In this document: positions 46,194 through 56,295 of the stretch, in pieces
Layout: each line of letters begins with the position of its first letter
Position numbering within the stretch: the stretch's first letter is position 1
Assembly (NCBI RefSeq): GCF_004005375.1
Contig: NZ_RZUF01000013.1
Span: forward strand, 62,001 to 126,000
Length of the DNA stretch: 64,000 nt
Source of the DNA: Rheinheimera sediminis
Lineage (GTDB): Bacteria > Pseudomonadota > Gammaproteobacteria > Enterobacterales > Alteromonadaceae
Direction: 5' to 3'
Notes under the pieces: model-generated
Databases searched by the model: none
The model's input: the letters and a program-made list of their open reading frames with translations, nothing else
What the model was told of the DNA's origin: nothing
Translations under genes and position numbers: made by a program

Positions 46194-47006
46194 ATGAAAA
46201 TTCTTGTGATAGGAGCAGGTTGGTTAGGAACTCAATTGGCCACTCAGCTTAAAGCGGATGGACATGAGTTATGGCTTAGTAGCCGTAGTATCACCAAATC
46301 TTCAGTAGTGGCCGAACAGTTTGGTCATTTTGTTTTAGATTTAGCCCAATCCGTCCGGCCCACAGCAGAGCTGGAAAGCTTATTTAAAGACGCCCTTATT
46401 ATTTGCACTGTGCCAGCCAGCCGCACTGATGGTGAAGGCTATATCAGAGCTGTCAGTCAACTTGCTACTTTGATGAAGAACTGCGGTGCTTTGGCTTGTA
46501 TTCATTTGAGTAGCACTGGGATCTACGAAGGTTTATTTGGTGAAGTAGACGAGCAAAGTCAGTTACAACTGACTGATGCACGTATAGAAGTATTGGCTGC
46601 AGCGGAACAAGTGCTGAACAAGGCTGTCCCTTGTTGCACTTTACGTCTGGCAGGTTTAATTGGTCCTGGCCGTCATCCGGCGCGGTTTTTATCCGGTAAA
46701 CAGGCAGGTCCAGCGGATGTGGCTGTGAATATGGTGCACAGCAGTGATATTTGTGCCGCCATCTCTGCCATAGTGCAGCAGCGGTTGTGGCCAGAGCTGT
46801 TTAACTTATCCAGCCCACTGTTTTGTTCCAAGGCTGAGTTTTACCTTACAGCCTGTGAACTGGCCTCCTTGCCGGCACCACAGTTTGAAGCAAAAAGTAC
46901 TTCAGCCTTGCAAAGCAGAAGAGTACTGAGTACAAAATCGCAAAAAATTGCCGGTTTTTCCTATCAGTTTGAATCCGCGTTAGCTGCTTTGCCTTTTTGC
47001 AGCTGA
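46194..47006 (+). CDS. NAD(P)-dependent epimerase/dehydratase family protein (YeeZ-like)
   Basis: 270 residues from the ATG at 46194 (AAAGG upstream); TTG and GTG starts at 46176 and 46185 are possible. The Rossmann start ILVIGAGWLGTQLA binds NAD(P). HLSSTGIYEG and a Tyr-poor active site fit atypical short-chain dehydrogenases of the YeeZ type. Substrate unknown. It is divergent from cydA. Confidence 0.8.
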   Translation: MKILVIGAGWLGTQLATQLKADGHELWLSSRSITKSSVVAEQFGHFVLDLAQSVRPTAELESLFKDALIICTVPASRTDGEGYIRAVSQLATLMKNCGALACIHLSSTGIYEGLFGEVDEQSQLQLTDARIEVLAAAEQVLNKAVPCCTLRLAGLIGPGRHPARFLSGKQAGPADVAVNMVHSSDICAAISAIVQQRLWPELFNLSSPLFCSKAEFYLTACELASLPAPQFEAKSTSALQSRRVLSTKSQKIAGFSYQFESALAALPFCS

Positions 47007-47024
47007 GCAGCGAATGCAGCAGTT

Positions 47025-47228
47025 TTAGTCGCTCAGAGTAGCCGGGAAACCGGCTTGATCCAGCGCTGCAATCAGATCTTCTGCGGATAGAGAGCTTTCT
47101 ACCTGTACCTGCTGTAAAGCCAAATCCACTGTCACTTTGGCATCGGCTTGCAGTTTTGTAATGGCTTTATTGACCAGACTAATACAGTGATTGCAGCTCA
47201 TGCCTGTTACTTTCAATTCTGTCTTCAT
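47025..47228 (-). CDS. copZ: CopZ-type copper chaperone (heavy-metal-associated domain)
   Basis: 67 residues, one HMA domain with the metal site GMSCNHC (Cys pair at about residues 11 and 14) and a ferredoxin-like fold. It carries Cu(I) to CopA. It is divergent from copA and has its own CueR-type promoter (see below). Confidence 0.9.
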   Translation of the reverse strand: MKTELKVTGMSCNHCISLVNKAITKLQADAKVTVDLALQQVQVESSLSAEDLIAALDQAGFPATLSD

Positions 47229-47267
47229 TCACTATTTCCTCTTTGCGCTCTTTGTGAGTTGGCGAAC

Positions 47268-47298
47268 ATGATGAAAGCTTCTGCTGTGGTAAGGTCAA
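47268..47298 (-). promoter_or_regulatory. CueR-type promoter of copZ
   Basis: On the minus strand TTGACC (47298-47293) is followed by TTACCAC..AGAAGCTTT within a 19-base spacer, the long spacing typical of MerR-family activators. Its first part is identical to the copA promoter (TTGACCTTACCAC). The dyad is less regular than in the copA site. Confidence 0.6.
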
Positions 47299-47321
47299 GT
47301 CTTACTATAAAATTTATTCAG

Positions 47322-47352
47322 TTGACCTTACCACTGGGTAAGCTTCAGCCTT
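47322..47352 (+). promoter_or_regulatory. CueR-type promoter of copA
   Basis: TTGACC at 47322-47327 is followed by a 19-base spacer containing the dyad CTTACC-ACTG-GGTAAG-like, then AGCCTT at the -10 place. The layout matches E. coli copA (TTGACC, 19 bases, TAACCT), the CueR target. Confidence 0.72.
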
Positions 47353-47393
47353 ATTTCTGTAAAGCCTTAGCCCCTTTTGTCCGGAGTCATGTT

Positions 47394-49568
47394 ATGTCTG
47401 AGCAAATCCAACTGAACATCAGCGGAATGAGCTGTGCATCCTGTGTTGGCCGTATTGAAAAAGCGTTAGCTCAAGTCAGCGGCGTACAACAAGCCAGCGT
47501 GAATCTTGCTACTGAAACCGCAATAGTCCAGGGGGAAAAGCTTGCACCACAGCTGCTGATAGATGCAGTAGAGCAGGCCGGATATCACGCCAGTTTACCT
47601 GCAGAAACCGCAACAACAGAAGCCATTACAACTGCTTTTTACCAACAAGAGTACTGGCCAGCTATCGCAAGCATGGCACTGACCTTGCCTTTGATGTTGC
47701 CGATGTTTGCTTTACTGTTTGGACTAGATTGGATCTTGCCATCTTTCTGGCAATGGCTGCTGGCAACACCAGTGCAGTTTTATTTTGGTGCGCGTTTTTA
47801 CAAAGCAGGCTGGGCCGCATTAAAAGTGGGCAGCGGCACTATGGACCTGTTGGTGGCTATTGGTACCAGCGCCGCTTATGGTTTGTCGTTGTATTTATGG
47901 TGGAGTTTTGATGCTCATCAGGCTCAGCACGGCGCGCCCCATTTGTACTTTGAAAGCAGCAGTGCGGTACTAAGTCTGGTTTTACTGGGTAAATATCTGG
48001 AGCACAAAGCAAAACGCCGAACTACAGATGCGCTGCGGGCGCTGGAGAATTTGAAGCCTGCTGTGGCCACTTTGTTTCAAAACGGGATTTGGCTTGAAGT
48101 CAAAGCAGAGACTGTGCAGCAAAATGATTTGGTGTTGGTCAAACCAGGTGAGCGTATTGCGGTAGACGCCCTGGTTGAACAAGGCCTGAGTCATGTCGAT
48201 GAAGCGCTGATCAGCGGTGAGTCTGTGCCTGTCAGTAAAAAACCGGGCGACAAAGTCACAGGTGGTTCAGTCAATCTCGATGGAGTATTACAGCTTAGAG
48301 CGACTGCTGTTGGAGCTGAATCGACTTTGTCGCGTATTATTCAACTGGTGGAGCAGGCCCAAGGCGCCAAAGCACCGGTGCAGGCCTTAGTGGATAAAAT
48401 CAGCGCTATTTTTGTGCCTGTGGTGTTAGTCATTGCTGTAGTGACTTTACTGGGCTGGGGGTTGATCAGCGCAGACTGGGTGGCAGGTATTTTAAATGCG
48501 GTGGCTGTGCTGGTGATTGCCTGTCCCTGCGCTTTGGGTTTGGCAACACCTGCAGCTATTATGGCAGGCACAGGCTCGGCTGCACGCTCAGGTATTTTGA
48601 TCAAAGATGCCAGTGCTTTAGAACAGGCCAAAGCAGTGACCTTAGTGGTGTTTGATAAAACCGGCACATTAACTCAAGGCAAACCCGAACTGCAGCAATT
48701 CAGCAGCTTTGTCGATGAGCCCAAACTTTTACTTTGGGCGGCCTCGTTGCAGCAACACAGCGAACACCCTTTAGCCAAAGCTTTGCTACGTTATGCCATT
48801 AAACATCAGGTAACAGTTGTTGAAACAGAACAGTTTCAGGTGGTGGCAGGCAAAGGTGTACAGGGTAAGGTGGAGGGGCATCATTTAGTGCTTGGCAGCA
48901 GTCACTGGATGCAGCAACTCGGACTTGAATTACCTCTTGATCAGGTCCACACCAGCGGCGCTTCAGTGTCCTGGTTAGCACAACAGCAAGGTAAAAGTTA
49001 TCGCTTATTGGCGCTGTTTTGTTTTACGGATCAGTTAAAAGCAGATGCGTTACAGGCCGTCAGCTTATTAAAGCAACAAGGTATCACTGTGGCCATGTTA
49101 ACAGGCGACAGTAAGGCCAGTGCAGCTTTAATAGCGCAGCAACTGGAGCTCAGCGACTGGAAAGCCGAAGTGCTGCCAGCAGAGAAAGCTGCTGCCATTG
49201 GGCTCTGGCAGCAACAAGGTTATAAAGTAGCTATGGTCGGTGACGGCATTAATGATGCACCTGCTTTGGCGCTGGCAGATTTAGGCGTTGCTATGGCCAG
49301 TGGTACCGAAGTTGCTGTCAGCGCTTCGGCTATGACCCTGATGCGCAGTAAGCCAGTTCTGGTCAGCGCAGCTTTGCAGATAGCGCGGCTTAGCTACCGC
49401 AAAATTCAGCAAAACCTGTTTTGGGCCTTTATCTTTAATATAGTGGGTATACCACTTGCAGCCTTGGGTTACCTAAATCCTGTGATTGCCGGTGCAGCTA
49501 TGGCCAGCAGTAGTTTATTGGTGATTAGTAATGCTTTGCTGCTACAGCGCTGGAAGGCTAAGGAGTAA
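47394..49568 (+). CDS. copA: Cu(I)-exporting P1B-type ATPase
   Basis: 724 residues from the ATG at 47394 (GGAG at 47382-47385). One N-terminal HMA domain with GMSCASC is followed by eight membrane helices including the transport motif [10 protein letters not shown], phosphorylation site [16 protein letters not shown], and [11 protein letters not shown]. It expels Cu(I) from the cytoplasm. cueR follows after 5 bases, so the regulator is co-transcribed with its target. Confidence 0.96.
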   Translation: MSEQIQLNISGMSCASCVGRIEKALAQVSGVQQASVNLATETAIVQGEKLAPQLLIDAVEQAGYHASLPAETATTEAITTAFYQQEYWPAIASMALTLPLMLPMFALLFGLDWILPSFWQWLLATPVQFYFGARFYKAGWAALKVGSGTMDLLVAIGTSAAYGLSLYLWWSFDAHQAQHGAPHLYFESSSAVLSLVLLGKYLEHKAKRRTTDALRALENLKPAVATLFQNGIWLEVKAETVQQNDLVLVKPGERIAVDALVEQGLSHVDEALISGESVPVSKKPGDKVTGGSVNLDGVLQLRATAVGAESTLSRIIQLVEQAQGAKAPVQALVDKISAIFVPVVLVIAVVTLLGWGLISADWVAGILNAVAVLVIACPCALGLATPAAIMAGTGSAARSGILIKDASALEQAKAVTLVVFDKTGTLTQGKPELQQFSSFVDEPKLLLWAASLQQHSEHPLAKALLRYAIKHQVTVVETEQFQVVAGKGVQGKVEGHHLVLGSSHWMQQLGLELPLDQVHTSGASVSWLAQQQGKSYRLLALFCFTDQLKADALQAVSLLKQQGITVAMLTGDSKASAALIAQQLELSDWKAEVLPAEKAAAIGLWQQQGYKVAMVGDGINDAPALALADLGVAMASGTEVAVSASAMTLMRSKPVLVSAALQIARLSYRKIQQNLFWAFIFNIVGIPLAALGYLNPVIAGAAMASSSLLVISNALLLQRWKAKE

Positions 49569-49573
49569 AATGA

Positions 49574-49990
49574 ATGACGAATATAGTCAAAACCTTGGTG
49601 ACAATAGGGCAAGCGGCAAAACAGACTGGGCTTTCAGCCAAAATGATCCGGTATTATGAAGAAGCGGGCTTGTTGCTTAAAGCCAATAGAACAGATGCAG
49701 GCTACAGGTTATATAACAGCCAGCAATTGCAGCAGTTAGGCTTTATTCAACAGGCCAGAACTTTAGGATTTTCTATAGCGCAAATCGGCTCTTTGTTGGA
49801 CTTATGGCGCGATCCAAACCGCAGCAGCAGAGAAGTAAAACAGCTGGCTGAAATACATCTTGATGAAATAAAACAAAAAGTAGCTGAATTGCAGCAGATG
49901 CAAAAGGTGTTACAGCACTTAGCGAACAATTGTTGCGGTGATGATCAGCCTCAGTGCGCAATTTTGGATGGCTTGACTCTGCAGAAATAA
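49574..49990 (+). CDS. cueR: CueR, Cu(I)-responsive MerR-family activator
   Basis: 138 residues. The MerR helix-turn-helix is IGQAAKQTGLSAKMIRYYEEAGLL, followed by a dimerisation helix and the C-terminal metal loop CCGDDQPQC. Two cysteines there match the Cu(I) pair of CueR (Cys112/Cys120 type). It should twist the 19-base spacer promoters of copA and copZ. Confidence 0.93.
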   Translation: MTNIVKTLVTIGQAAKQTGLSAKMIRYYEEAGLLLKANRTDAGYRLYNSQQLQQLGFIQQARTLGFSIAQIGSLLDLWRDPNRSSREVKQLAEIHLDEIKQKVAELQQMQKVLQHLANNCCGDDQPQCAILDGLTLQK

Positions 49991-50017
49991 AAAGCCCCAG
50001 CCTAATGCCGGGGCTTT
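49991..50017. terminator. Terminator between cueR and the second S8 protease
   Basis: AAAGCCCC (49991-49998) and GGGGCTTT (50010-50017) pair around a loop holding a smaller GC stem. It can serve both convergent genes. Confidence 0.82.
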
Positions 50018-50025
50018 CTGTTGAT

Positions 50026-51801
50026 TTAAGGCTGATAAGAGGTCGCTAACGTGACGCCTGAGACTGCTGTATAACCGCGGATACCAATATGGTAGGTCGC
50101 TGCAACAGGGTTATTGAAGGTACAGCTTTCATTATTACCATTGAGGTAAGGGCGGCAGTCGTAAGCAGAAGTGGTGGGTCGTGAACCACGACGTACATAC
50201 AAGTCTGCATCTCCAGTTCCACCAGAAGTATTGACTGTCAGCACGCTCATACCAGCCGGAACCACCACTGTGTAATATCTCCAGGCGTTACGCGCCACGC
50301 TGATATTGTTTACTGTTGAGGTAGCGCCAGTTCCGCCGCCGCCGCCCGTGCCAGAAGCAGCAGCTACAGCAGCTGCTGCATCAACAATACCAGTACCACA
50401 GTTGTTACAAGTGGCAGGGAATGAACGGGTTGTGGTTTTCAGAATAGTTTCAATCTCATCTGGTGTAGCACCAGGTTTTTTCTGAGCAATTAATGCTGCA
50501 ACACCAGCGACATGAGGTGCTGCCATTGAGGTACCCTGACTATAACCATAACTGTCTGAACCCGGCGTTGTAGTACCAGTGTTGTAGGTCGATAACACGC
50601 CATTTGGATCGTTGGCTGAGTTCATGGCGCCGCCTGGTGCTGCCACATCAATGGAGGTGCCATAGTTCGAGTAATAAGCCCGACCGCCACTGCGATTGGT
50701 TGCAGCAACGTTCACTACACCAGCACAGTTGCCTGGGTTGAAGTTATTGGCATTACTGTTGTCGTTTCCTGAGGCAACAACTATCACTGAACCACGTGAA
50801 CGGGCTGAGTTAATAGCAGCCTGAGTCGTTGAGTTACAGGCACCTGAACCGCCTAAACTCATATTAATCACTTTAGCCGGGTTGGCATTGGCAGGAACAC
50901 CAGCTACTGTACCGCCTGATGCCCAGATGATACCGTCAGCTATATCTGAGGTGTAACCACCACATTTACCCAACACACGCACAGGTACTACTTTTGCACC
51001 ATATGCTACACCAGCGACACCTGAACCGTTATTGGTGACTGCTGCTACCGTACCGGCAACATGAGTACCATGCCATGAAGAATCTTGTGCAGGGTTTGAG
51101 CCTCCGCATTCATTGGCCAGAACCCAATCGCCCGGATCCTGTGCATTGTTGTCACGCCCGTTACCGTCATTGCCGACAAAACTGTCAGAAATCATATCGT
51201 AACCAGGCAGAAGGTTAGCGTTTAGATCAGTATGAGGGCGGTAACCAGTATCTAATACGGCAACAACTACACCTGTACCTGTAGCATTGTCCCAGGCTGT
51301 GTTGGCACGTAAACCACCCGCAGATTCATAATAATGCCATTGGCTGGTGTACTGAGTGTCGTTGGGTACAGCAGCAATTTGTAACATAAGGTCTTCTTCT
51401 ACCGATTCTACCAATGGGTCCTGAGCCAGCAGTTCAATGGTACGTTGCGTTTCTGATTTAGATAAACGACGTTCGACTTTGATGACGTGACGATCTGCAA
51501 CAGCTAAAGAACGCACAAAGCTCATAGGTTCTCCAGCACGGCTGGATAATTCAGAAGTTGCATGAGTTTTTAACTGATTAACTGAGCTGACCGAAGTGCC
51601 GGCCAGACCCTGTGCTTGCAAGGTAAGCGCATTTTTATACTTAACAATAAAGCGGGTTGGTGGCTCAGTAGCTTTTGTTGTTTGTATTTCCGGATTAACA
51701 CCTGCGGGTTGCGAAGCGGCCTGCACTGCAGTGGCCAACAAGGAAAGTGCCGACAAGGTCACGAAAGAAACTCTGGATAGGTTGAATGTTTTATGTTGCA
51801 T
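50026..51801 (-). CDS. Secreted S8 serine protease with PPC domain
   Basis: 591 residues. A signal peptide (about 1-28) and an I9-type propeptide lead to the peptidase with Asp in VVAVLDTGYRPH, His in WHGTHVAGTVA and Ser in GTSMAAPHVAG. After a glycine-rich linker (GTGGGGG) comes a pre-peptidase C-terminal (PPC) domain. It is a typical extracellular alkaline-serine protease of marine bacteria. It is not related in function to the copper genes it separates. Confidence 0.94.
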   Translation of the reverse strand: MQHKTFNLSRVSFVTLSALSLLATAVQAASQPAGVNPEIQTTKATEPPTRFIVKYKNALTLQAQGLAGTSVSSVNQLKTHATSELSSRAGEPMSFVRSLAVADRHVIKVERRLSKSETQRTIELLAQDPLVESVEEDLMLQIAAVPNDTQYTSQWHYYESAGGLRANTAWDNATGTGVVVAVLDTGYRPHTDLNANLLPGYDMISDSFVGNDGNGRDNNAQDPGDWVLANECGGSNPAQDSSWHGTHVAGTVAAVTNNGSGVAGVAYGAKVVPVRVLGKCGGYTSDIADGIIWASGGTVAGVPANANPAKVINMSLGGSGACNSTTQAAINSARSRGSVIVVASGNDNSNANNFNPGNCAGVVNVAATNRSGGRAYYSNYGTSIDVAAPGGAMNSANDPNGVLSTYNTGTTTPGSDSYGYSQGTSMAAPHVAGVAALIAQKKPGATPDEIETILKTTTRSFPATCNNCGTGIVDAAAAVAAASGTGGGGGTGATSTVNNISVARNAWRYYTVVVPAGMSVLTVNTSGGTGDADLYVRRGSRPTTSAYDCRPYLNGNNESCTFNNPVAATYHIGIRGYTAVSGVTLATSYQP

Positions 51802-52213
51802 GTTGTGCTCTCAAATTATTGTTATGTGAATTGCCTCTTCCATGCAGCCACTGTCCCTTAATTAGTTTATTTTGTGGGCGGCGGTATGATGATTGGTCAA
51901 TAATTTGTTAATGTAAATAGGTTTGTATTTATCAATTAGGATATTTTGTTATCATTTTTTTCGTATTTATAGAGTGGTTTTGCGATGAATTGCGCTCTGA
52001 GAGCGGCTAAATTTGTGGGTTTGATTACATTTGGTAACAAGTGTGTATTTTGTGATTTTGGTTATTATTTATTCCTAAATAATATATAGGAGGCTTAAAT
52101 AATCGTTTTAAAGCTGTTTTTTTGCAGTAGTTATGCAGCAAAACATGTCTGTAAGAGACCTCAGCCCAGCAAATGTGAGCTGAGGTTAACGCATAGTAAA
52201 AGATTCAACCGGA
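51802..52213. other. 412-base AT-rich gap; no gene seen
   Basis: It carries the upstream region of the S8 protease on the right-to-left strand and a CCTCAGC/GCTGAGG inverted repeat at 52159-52185 behind the multicopper oxidase stop. No T-run follows, so I do not call a terminator. Otherwise nothing recognisable. Confidence 0.5.
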
Positions 52214-53614
52214 TCAATGGTGGTGGTGTGATCCTGGTTTTTTCACTTTCAGCTCTACTGCCGCATCTTTGGTATCTGCATCCTTGGTATCTGTCTGAGC
52301 GGATCCAGCCTGCGGCACTTCACCTGTCCATTCCTGAGCCACTGTGCCGGCTGGGTGTTGATACCAGCCCGGATCTTTATAATCACCAGCAGCCTGATCT
52401 TTACGCACTTTAAATATGCTGAACATGCCGCCCATTTCTACCGAGCCAAAAGGGCCATCGCCAGACATCATGGGCAGGGTGTTAGCTGGCAGCGGCATGT
52501 TCATTTCGGTCATATCGGCCATACCCCGTTCACCCATCACCATATAGTCCGGCACCAGTTTATTGATTTTTTGCATCAAGCCACTGTGATCGACACCAAT
52601 CAGCGTCGGCACATCATGACCCATAGCATTCATGGTGTGATGCGATTTATGGCAGTGAAAAGCCCAGTCACCTTCTTCATCTGCCAAGAGTTCAATTTGC
52701 CGCATTTGGCCCACAGCCACATCTGTGGTGACTTCAGGCCAGCGAGCTGAAGCCGGCACTGGGCCACCGTCTGTGCCAGTCACAGTAAACTCATGGCCAT
52801 GAATATGAATAGGATGGTTAGTCATGGTCAGATTACCAACCCGGATCCGCACCTTGTCGTTTTTGCGCACCACTAAAGGATCGATGCCAGGGAATACCCT
52901 ACTGTTCCAGGTCCAGAGGTTAAAGTCGGTCATCGTCATAATTTTTGGGGTAGCACCGCCGGGTTCAATATCGTAAGCGTTTAATAAAAAACAGAAATCT
53001 CTATCTACTTCATCAATATGCGGATGCGCCTCTTTTGGATGGGTGATCCACATACCCATCATACCCATGGCCATCTGCACCATTTCATCGGCGTGAGGGT
53101 GATACATAAAAGTGCCGGGACGGCGGGCGACAAATTCATACATAAAGGTTTTACCAGGCTTAATAGCGCGCTGATTTAAACCAGCAACTCCATCCATACC
53201 ATTGGGTAAACGCTGACCGTGCCAATGCACAGAGGTATGTTCCGGCAACTTGTTGGTGACAAAAATCCGCACTCTGTCGCCTTCTACCACTTCAATGGTA
53301 GGGCCGGGTGACTGGCCGTTGTAGCCCCATAAATGTGCTTTCATGCCGGGTGCCAGTTCGCGTACTACCGGCTCTGCCACTAGGTGAAACTCCTTCACAC
53401 CATGGTTCATGCGCCATGGCAAAGTCCAGCCGTTTAACGTCACCACAGGGTTGTAAGGCCGACCCGTGTTTGGAATTAGCGGATCCATAGTATCGGCGGA
53501 TTGTTGAATAACAGGTTCAGGCAAAGCTGCCATAGAGCTTCGACTAACGGTAGCCACACCTACAGCAGCTGTAATAGCACCGACTTTTTTTAATAAATCA
53601 CGACGGGTTAACAT
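52214..53614 (-). CDS. Multicopper oxidase (CopA/CueO-like), Tat-exported, with natural His tail
   Basis: 466 residues. A twin-arginine signal (RRDLLKK) begins the protein. The copper ligands are in HWHGQR, YHPHADE, HPIHIHGHEF and HCHKSHH, the full set for types 1, 2 and 3 copper. A Met-rich stretch (DMTEMNMPLPANTLPMM) resembles the Cu(I)-binding part of CueO. The end is SHHHH, an intrinsic metal-binding tail. It should oxidise toxic Cu(I) in the periplasm. The TolC-like gene is 12 bases upstream, in one operon. Confidence 0.93.
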   Translation of the reverse strand: MLTRRDLLKKVGAITAAVGVATVSRSSMAALPEPVIQQSADTMDPLIPNTGRPYNPVVTLNGWTLPWRMNHGVKEFHLVAEPVVRELAPGMKAHLWGYNGQSPGPTIEVVEGDRVRIFVTNKLPEHTSVHWHGQRLPNGMDGVAGLNQRAIKPGKTFMYEFVARRPGTFMYHPHADEMVQMAMGMMGMWITHPKEAHPHIDEVDRDFCFLLNAYDIEPGGATPKIMTMTDFNLWTWNSRVFPGIDPLVVRKNDKVRIRVGNLTMTNHPIHIHGHEFTVTGTDGGPVPASARWPEVTTDVAVGQMRQIELLADEEGDWAFHCHKSHHTMNAMGHDVPTLIGVDHSGLMQKINKLVPDYMVMGERGMADMTEMNMPLPANTLPMMSGDGPFGSVEMGGMFSIFKVRKDQAAGDYKDPGWYQHPAGTVAQEWTGEVPQAGSAQTDTKDADTKDAAVELKVKKPGSHHHH

Positions 53615-53626
53615 AACTTGCTCCTG

Positions 53627-55018
53627 TTAATGGCCAGCTGCATTAGCAGCGCTGTTTTTGGTGTCAGTTTCTGTCGTTAGAGGCAGGGAAGGGCTGCCCC
53701 ATAAGGCTTGTTGCAGACGCAGTTCTGACAAATAAAAGTCCCGCTGGGCCGTCATTTGTCCTGTGACTGTTTCTACCTGAGCCTGGGTATCGGCAATCAG
53801 CTCAAATACGCCAATTAACATACCGTTGTAACGCAGCATATTTTGTTGATTAATTTTTTGCGCTAAAGGTACTAACTGCTCCTGATAGTGCCGGGCTATC
53901 TGATACGAGCTTTGCTGTAAAGCATAAGCCTGTCGTACTTCAAAGCTGGCTTTTTGCTCCAGCGCTTTAGTTTGCCACCGCGCTTGTAGATACTCTGCTT
54001 CAGCCTTACTGGTACGGGCTGCTCCTGAATCAAACAAAGGCAGTTCAACACCTAATGCCAGTTCCCGTTCTGCGCTGTGCTGCACTGATCCAGCAATTTC
54101 AGCGGACAAACCTCGGACAAAACGGCTATTTTTCTCTACTTCCAGCTGCAGTTCCAATTGAGCTAACTTTGCTTTGGCTTGTTGCAGATCCAGTCGTTGT
54201 GCCAGCGCTTGTTGTTCCAGATTATGCTGAAGAGGCAAAGTGGCTGGAATTGCAGGTAAAAAAGCGGGTAACTGCAGTGCTGTTTCTGAGGCTGATAACC
54301 CGAGCAGAAGGTAAAGTTGCTCGCGACTTTGTTGCTGTTGTTGCTGCGTTTTAGCCAGTTGCAGGCGAATTTCTGCTGCAAATTTTAGCTGCCTGGCTTG
54401 TTGCAGTTCACTGTAATTACCTACCTGATACATACGGTTAGCCAGTTCTGCTGACGCATCTATCGCTTCCTGTACTGTCTGCAGATAACTAAAACGTTGC
54501 TGTGCTACAACAGCTTCAATAAAAGCAATGCGGCTCTTTATCAGCAGATCCATCAGTTGTAACGAGACTTGCTGCTGTTGCTGCTGTGCTTGTTGCTGAG
54601 CAATCGCTTTGTTTTTATTCAAAAAAATCAAGTTAAACAAATTCAGTGAAAAATCGAGCTCTGTGTTGTAACCCTCTTCTGAGCGGCTTCGCGTTAACCG
54701 AAAACCAGGATTTGGTAATAACCCGGCTTGAGTGAGTTGTGCTTTGCCAATGGCCAGCGAGGATAGAGCAGCCAGGAAATCCGGGTTATTTAATACCGCA
54801 ATACGGCTGATACTTTGCTGAGTTAAAGGTTCTGCCAGCAGCCTGTCAATTTCCTGCTCAGCCTCTGATCTGAGTGCCGGATCTGTTTGAGGAAGTTGTA
54901 CTTGCTGCTCTGCAGCCTGTTGTTGCACCAGATCCACTGTATTGAATCCTGAAGTTCCGGCACAAGCACTCAGCAGCACAGCAGCCGCAAGTGGGCTCAG
55001 TTTAGTGATGATGTTCAT
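53627..55018 (-). CDS. TolC/CzcC-family outer-membrane lipoprotein
   Basis: 463 residues from the ATG at 55018 (AGGAG six bases upstream; an ATG at 55024 overlaps the site). A lipoprotein signal with LSAC is followed by two outer-membrane efflux-protein repeats rich in Gln and Leu, with long coiled-coil helices. Such proteins normally complete an RND or other tripartite pump, but no pump or adaptor is near, so the partners are elsewhere or it acts alone. Confidence 0.88.
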   Translation of the reverse strand: MNIITKLSPLAAAVLLSACAGTSGFNTVDLVQQQAAEQQVQLPQTDPALRSEAEQEIDRLLAEPLTQQSISRIAVLNNPDFLAALSSLAIGKAQLTQAGLLPNPGFRLTRSRSEEGYNTELDFSLNLFNLIFLNKNKAIAQQQAQQQQQQVSLQLMDLLIKSRIAFIEAVVAQQRFSYLQTVQEAIDASAELANRMYQVGNYSELQQARQLKFAAEIRLQLAKTQQQQQQSREQLYLLLGLSASETALQLPAFLPAIPATLPLQHNLEQQALAQRLDLQQAKAKLAQLELQLEVEKNSRFVRGLSAEIAGSVQHSAERELALGVELPLFDSGAARTSKAEAEYLQARWQTKALEQKASFEVRQAYALQQSSYQIARHYQEQLVPLAQKINQQNMLRYNGMLIGVFELIADTQAQVETVTGQMTAQRDFYLSELRLQQALWGSPSLPLTTETDTKNSAANAAGH

Positions 55019-55367
55019 GCTCATCTCCTGTTTTGAGCTGTGGCGGAACTGAGTGCTTTGAATGGTCCATATGATGGTGTTTTGAGTGATCGACCGGCAT
55101 TTTATGCCCGGAATGATCCATCATTGTGTCCGAACCATTCTGGGTATGGTCCCTGCCCTGATCAGCAGCCGCCTCTTTAACATAAAATTGCCAGCCACCC
55201 AGTTCGGCAACTTTTTGATTGGCTTTTTTCCAGTCAGTAGTGCTGTTTTGTATAACCACTGAATGCAGCGGCTGTAGTTGGTTTTGCTCTTTTTTGAAGG
55301 CCAGAGTTGGCTCTGGATATAGCAAAGCTAAGACGCCTAAAAGCGCCGGATAAATAGGCTGATACAT
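55002..55367 (-). CDS. His/Met-rich exported protein
   Basis: 121 residues from the ATG at 55367 (CAGGA upstream). A signal peptide (about 1-23) is followed by a small domain (LHSVVIQNSTTDWKKANQKVAELGGWQFYV) and a tail with repeated DHSxH motifs (MDHSGHKM, DHSKHHHMDHSKHS, HEHHH). The tail looks built to bind copper or another metal in the periplasm. Its end overlaps the TolC-like gene. No family name is certain. Confidence 0.8.
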   Translation of the reverse strand: MYQPIYPALLGVLALLYPEPTLAFKKEQNQLQPLHSVVIQNSTTDWKKANQKVAELGGWQFYVKEAAADQGRDHTQNGSDTMMDHSGHKMPVDHSKHHHMDHSKHSVPPQLKTGDEHEHHH

Positions 55368-55449
55368 AAATAATCCTGTTTGTTTAAGCCAAAAAACTAC
55401 ACCAGATAAAAGCACCAGAGCGAGCTTTTAACGGTACAAGTAGTGGGGA

Positions 55450-55902
55450 TCAGCTATGTAAACGGGGAGGGCGCTCCAGGCCTGATGCTATCAGAGGAAA
55501 GATAAAGGGAGTGAAACAGAGAAATCGCTCATTTTGCGTCATTTCAGAGATAAACTCATCAGGATTGCACATCAATACTGCTGCAGCACAACTGACGGCG
55601 CACCCTGTGCAGGAGAATTGCTGTTGGTCCGTCATCAAATGTTCTTTGAGCTTTTGAGATTCTTCCTGATAGTGCAGCTCTGGCGCGTCTGGCATACCAG
55701 AGTGCCCGTGCTGAACAGAATGCTGACCATGAAGTTCTGTCATGCTGTGCTCTGCAGCGGACAATTGCGAATGACTGGCAGAGTGTTCGCTATGATCCGG
55801 ACCGCAACATAACATAGCCGCAGCTGCCGCTCCTTTAAATAGCAGCAAGAGGATAAGTAAAACTACGCTGATCTGGGGCAAGCGGCCCCGATTTTTATTC
55901 AC
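55450..55902 (-). CDS. Membrane-anchored His/Cys-rich protein (DUF2946-like)
   Basis: 150 residues with a GTG start lacking a clear ribosome site. An N-terminal signal or membrane helix (about 10-30) is followed by CCGPDHSEHSASHS and further His repeats (HGQHSVQHGHSG), then CTGCAVSCAAAVLMC and a second hydrophobic stretch. The metal-like CxxC-rich and His-rich makeup and position first in the operon point to copper handling. DUF2946 relatedness is a guess. Confidence 0.72.
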   Translation of the reverse strand: MNKNRGRLPQISVVLLILLLLFKGAAAAAMLCCGPDHSEHSASHSQLSAAEHSMTELHGQHSVQHGHSGMPDAPELHYQEESQKLKEHLMTDQQQFSCTGCAVSCAAAVLMCNPDEFISEMTQNERFLCFTPFIFPLIASGLERPPRLHS

Positions 55903-56295
55903 GCTGTTTACTGGCCGGAGTTGTCAAAAAATAATATCGGTAAAGTAATATAAATAACCTCAGAACTCAAGTGAAAGCGATGGAGCCAAGCCTGTTCCCA
56001 GCTTTGAGCTGCAGTTAAAGTCAGGTCATTGTAACTGCTCTGAACTGGAGCTAAGTAAGGCCGCATGAAGCAGTATCTGCATGTACCTTGGCATTGATCT
56101 GTCCAGACATAGTGTGAAATGGAACGATAAAGACCTTGAAAACCACACAGAATCTCTGCATTTTTTCAGTGATGCGTTTAGTGTTTGCAAAAGAGTATTG
56201 GACCCCGTTAATTTAACCCGTCAGCCTAACGTAGGTTGATAACCACTCTCCCGGGCTCGGGTTAGCTATTTTTCGTTATATCGGAGTTTGTATTG
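55903..56295. other. 393-base gap between divergent copper genes; leader hairpin near its end
   Basis: No convincing gene. A hairpin-like pair AACCCG (56215-56220) and CGGGTT (56258-56263) with an inner CCTAAC/GTTGG-type stem is followed by a short T-rich run, 25 bases before the DUF3703 start. It might be an attenuator. A 52-codon frame at 56081 is discussed under rejected items. Confidence 0.4.

Noticed and set aside
56081-56239. A 52-codon plus-strand frame starting MYLGIDLSRHSVKW, which faintly resembles the start of IS110-type transposases
   Set aside because: Only the first dozen residues are suggestive, no ribosome site is visible and no other transposase part follows.
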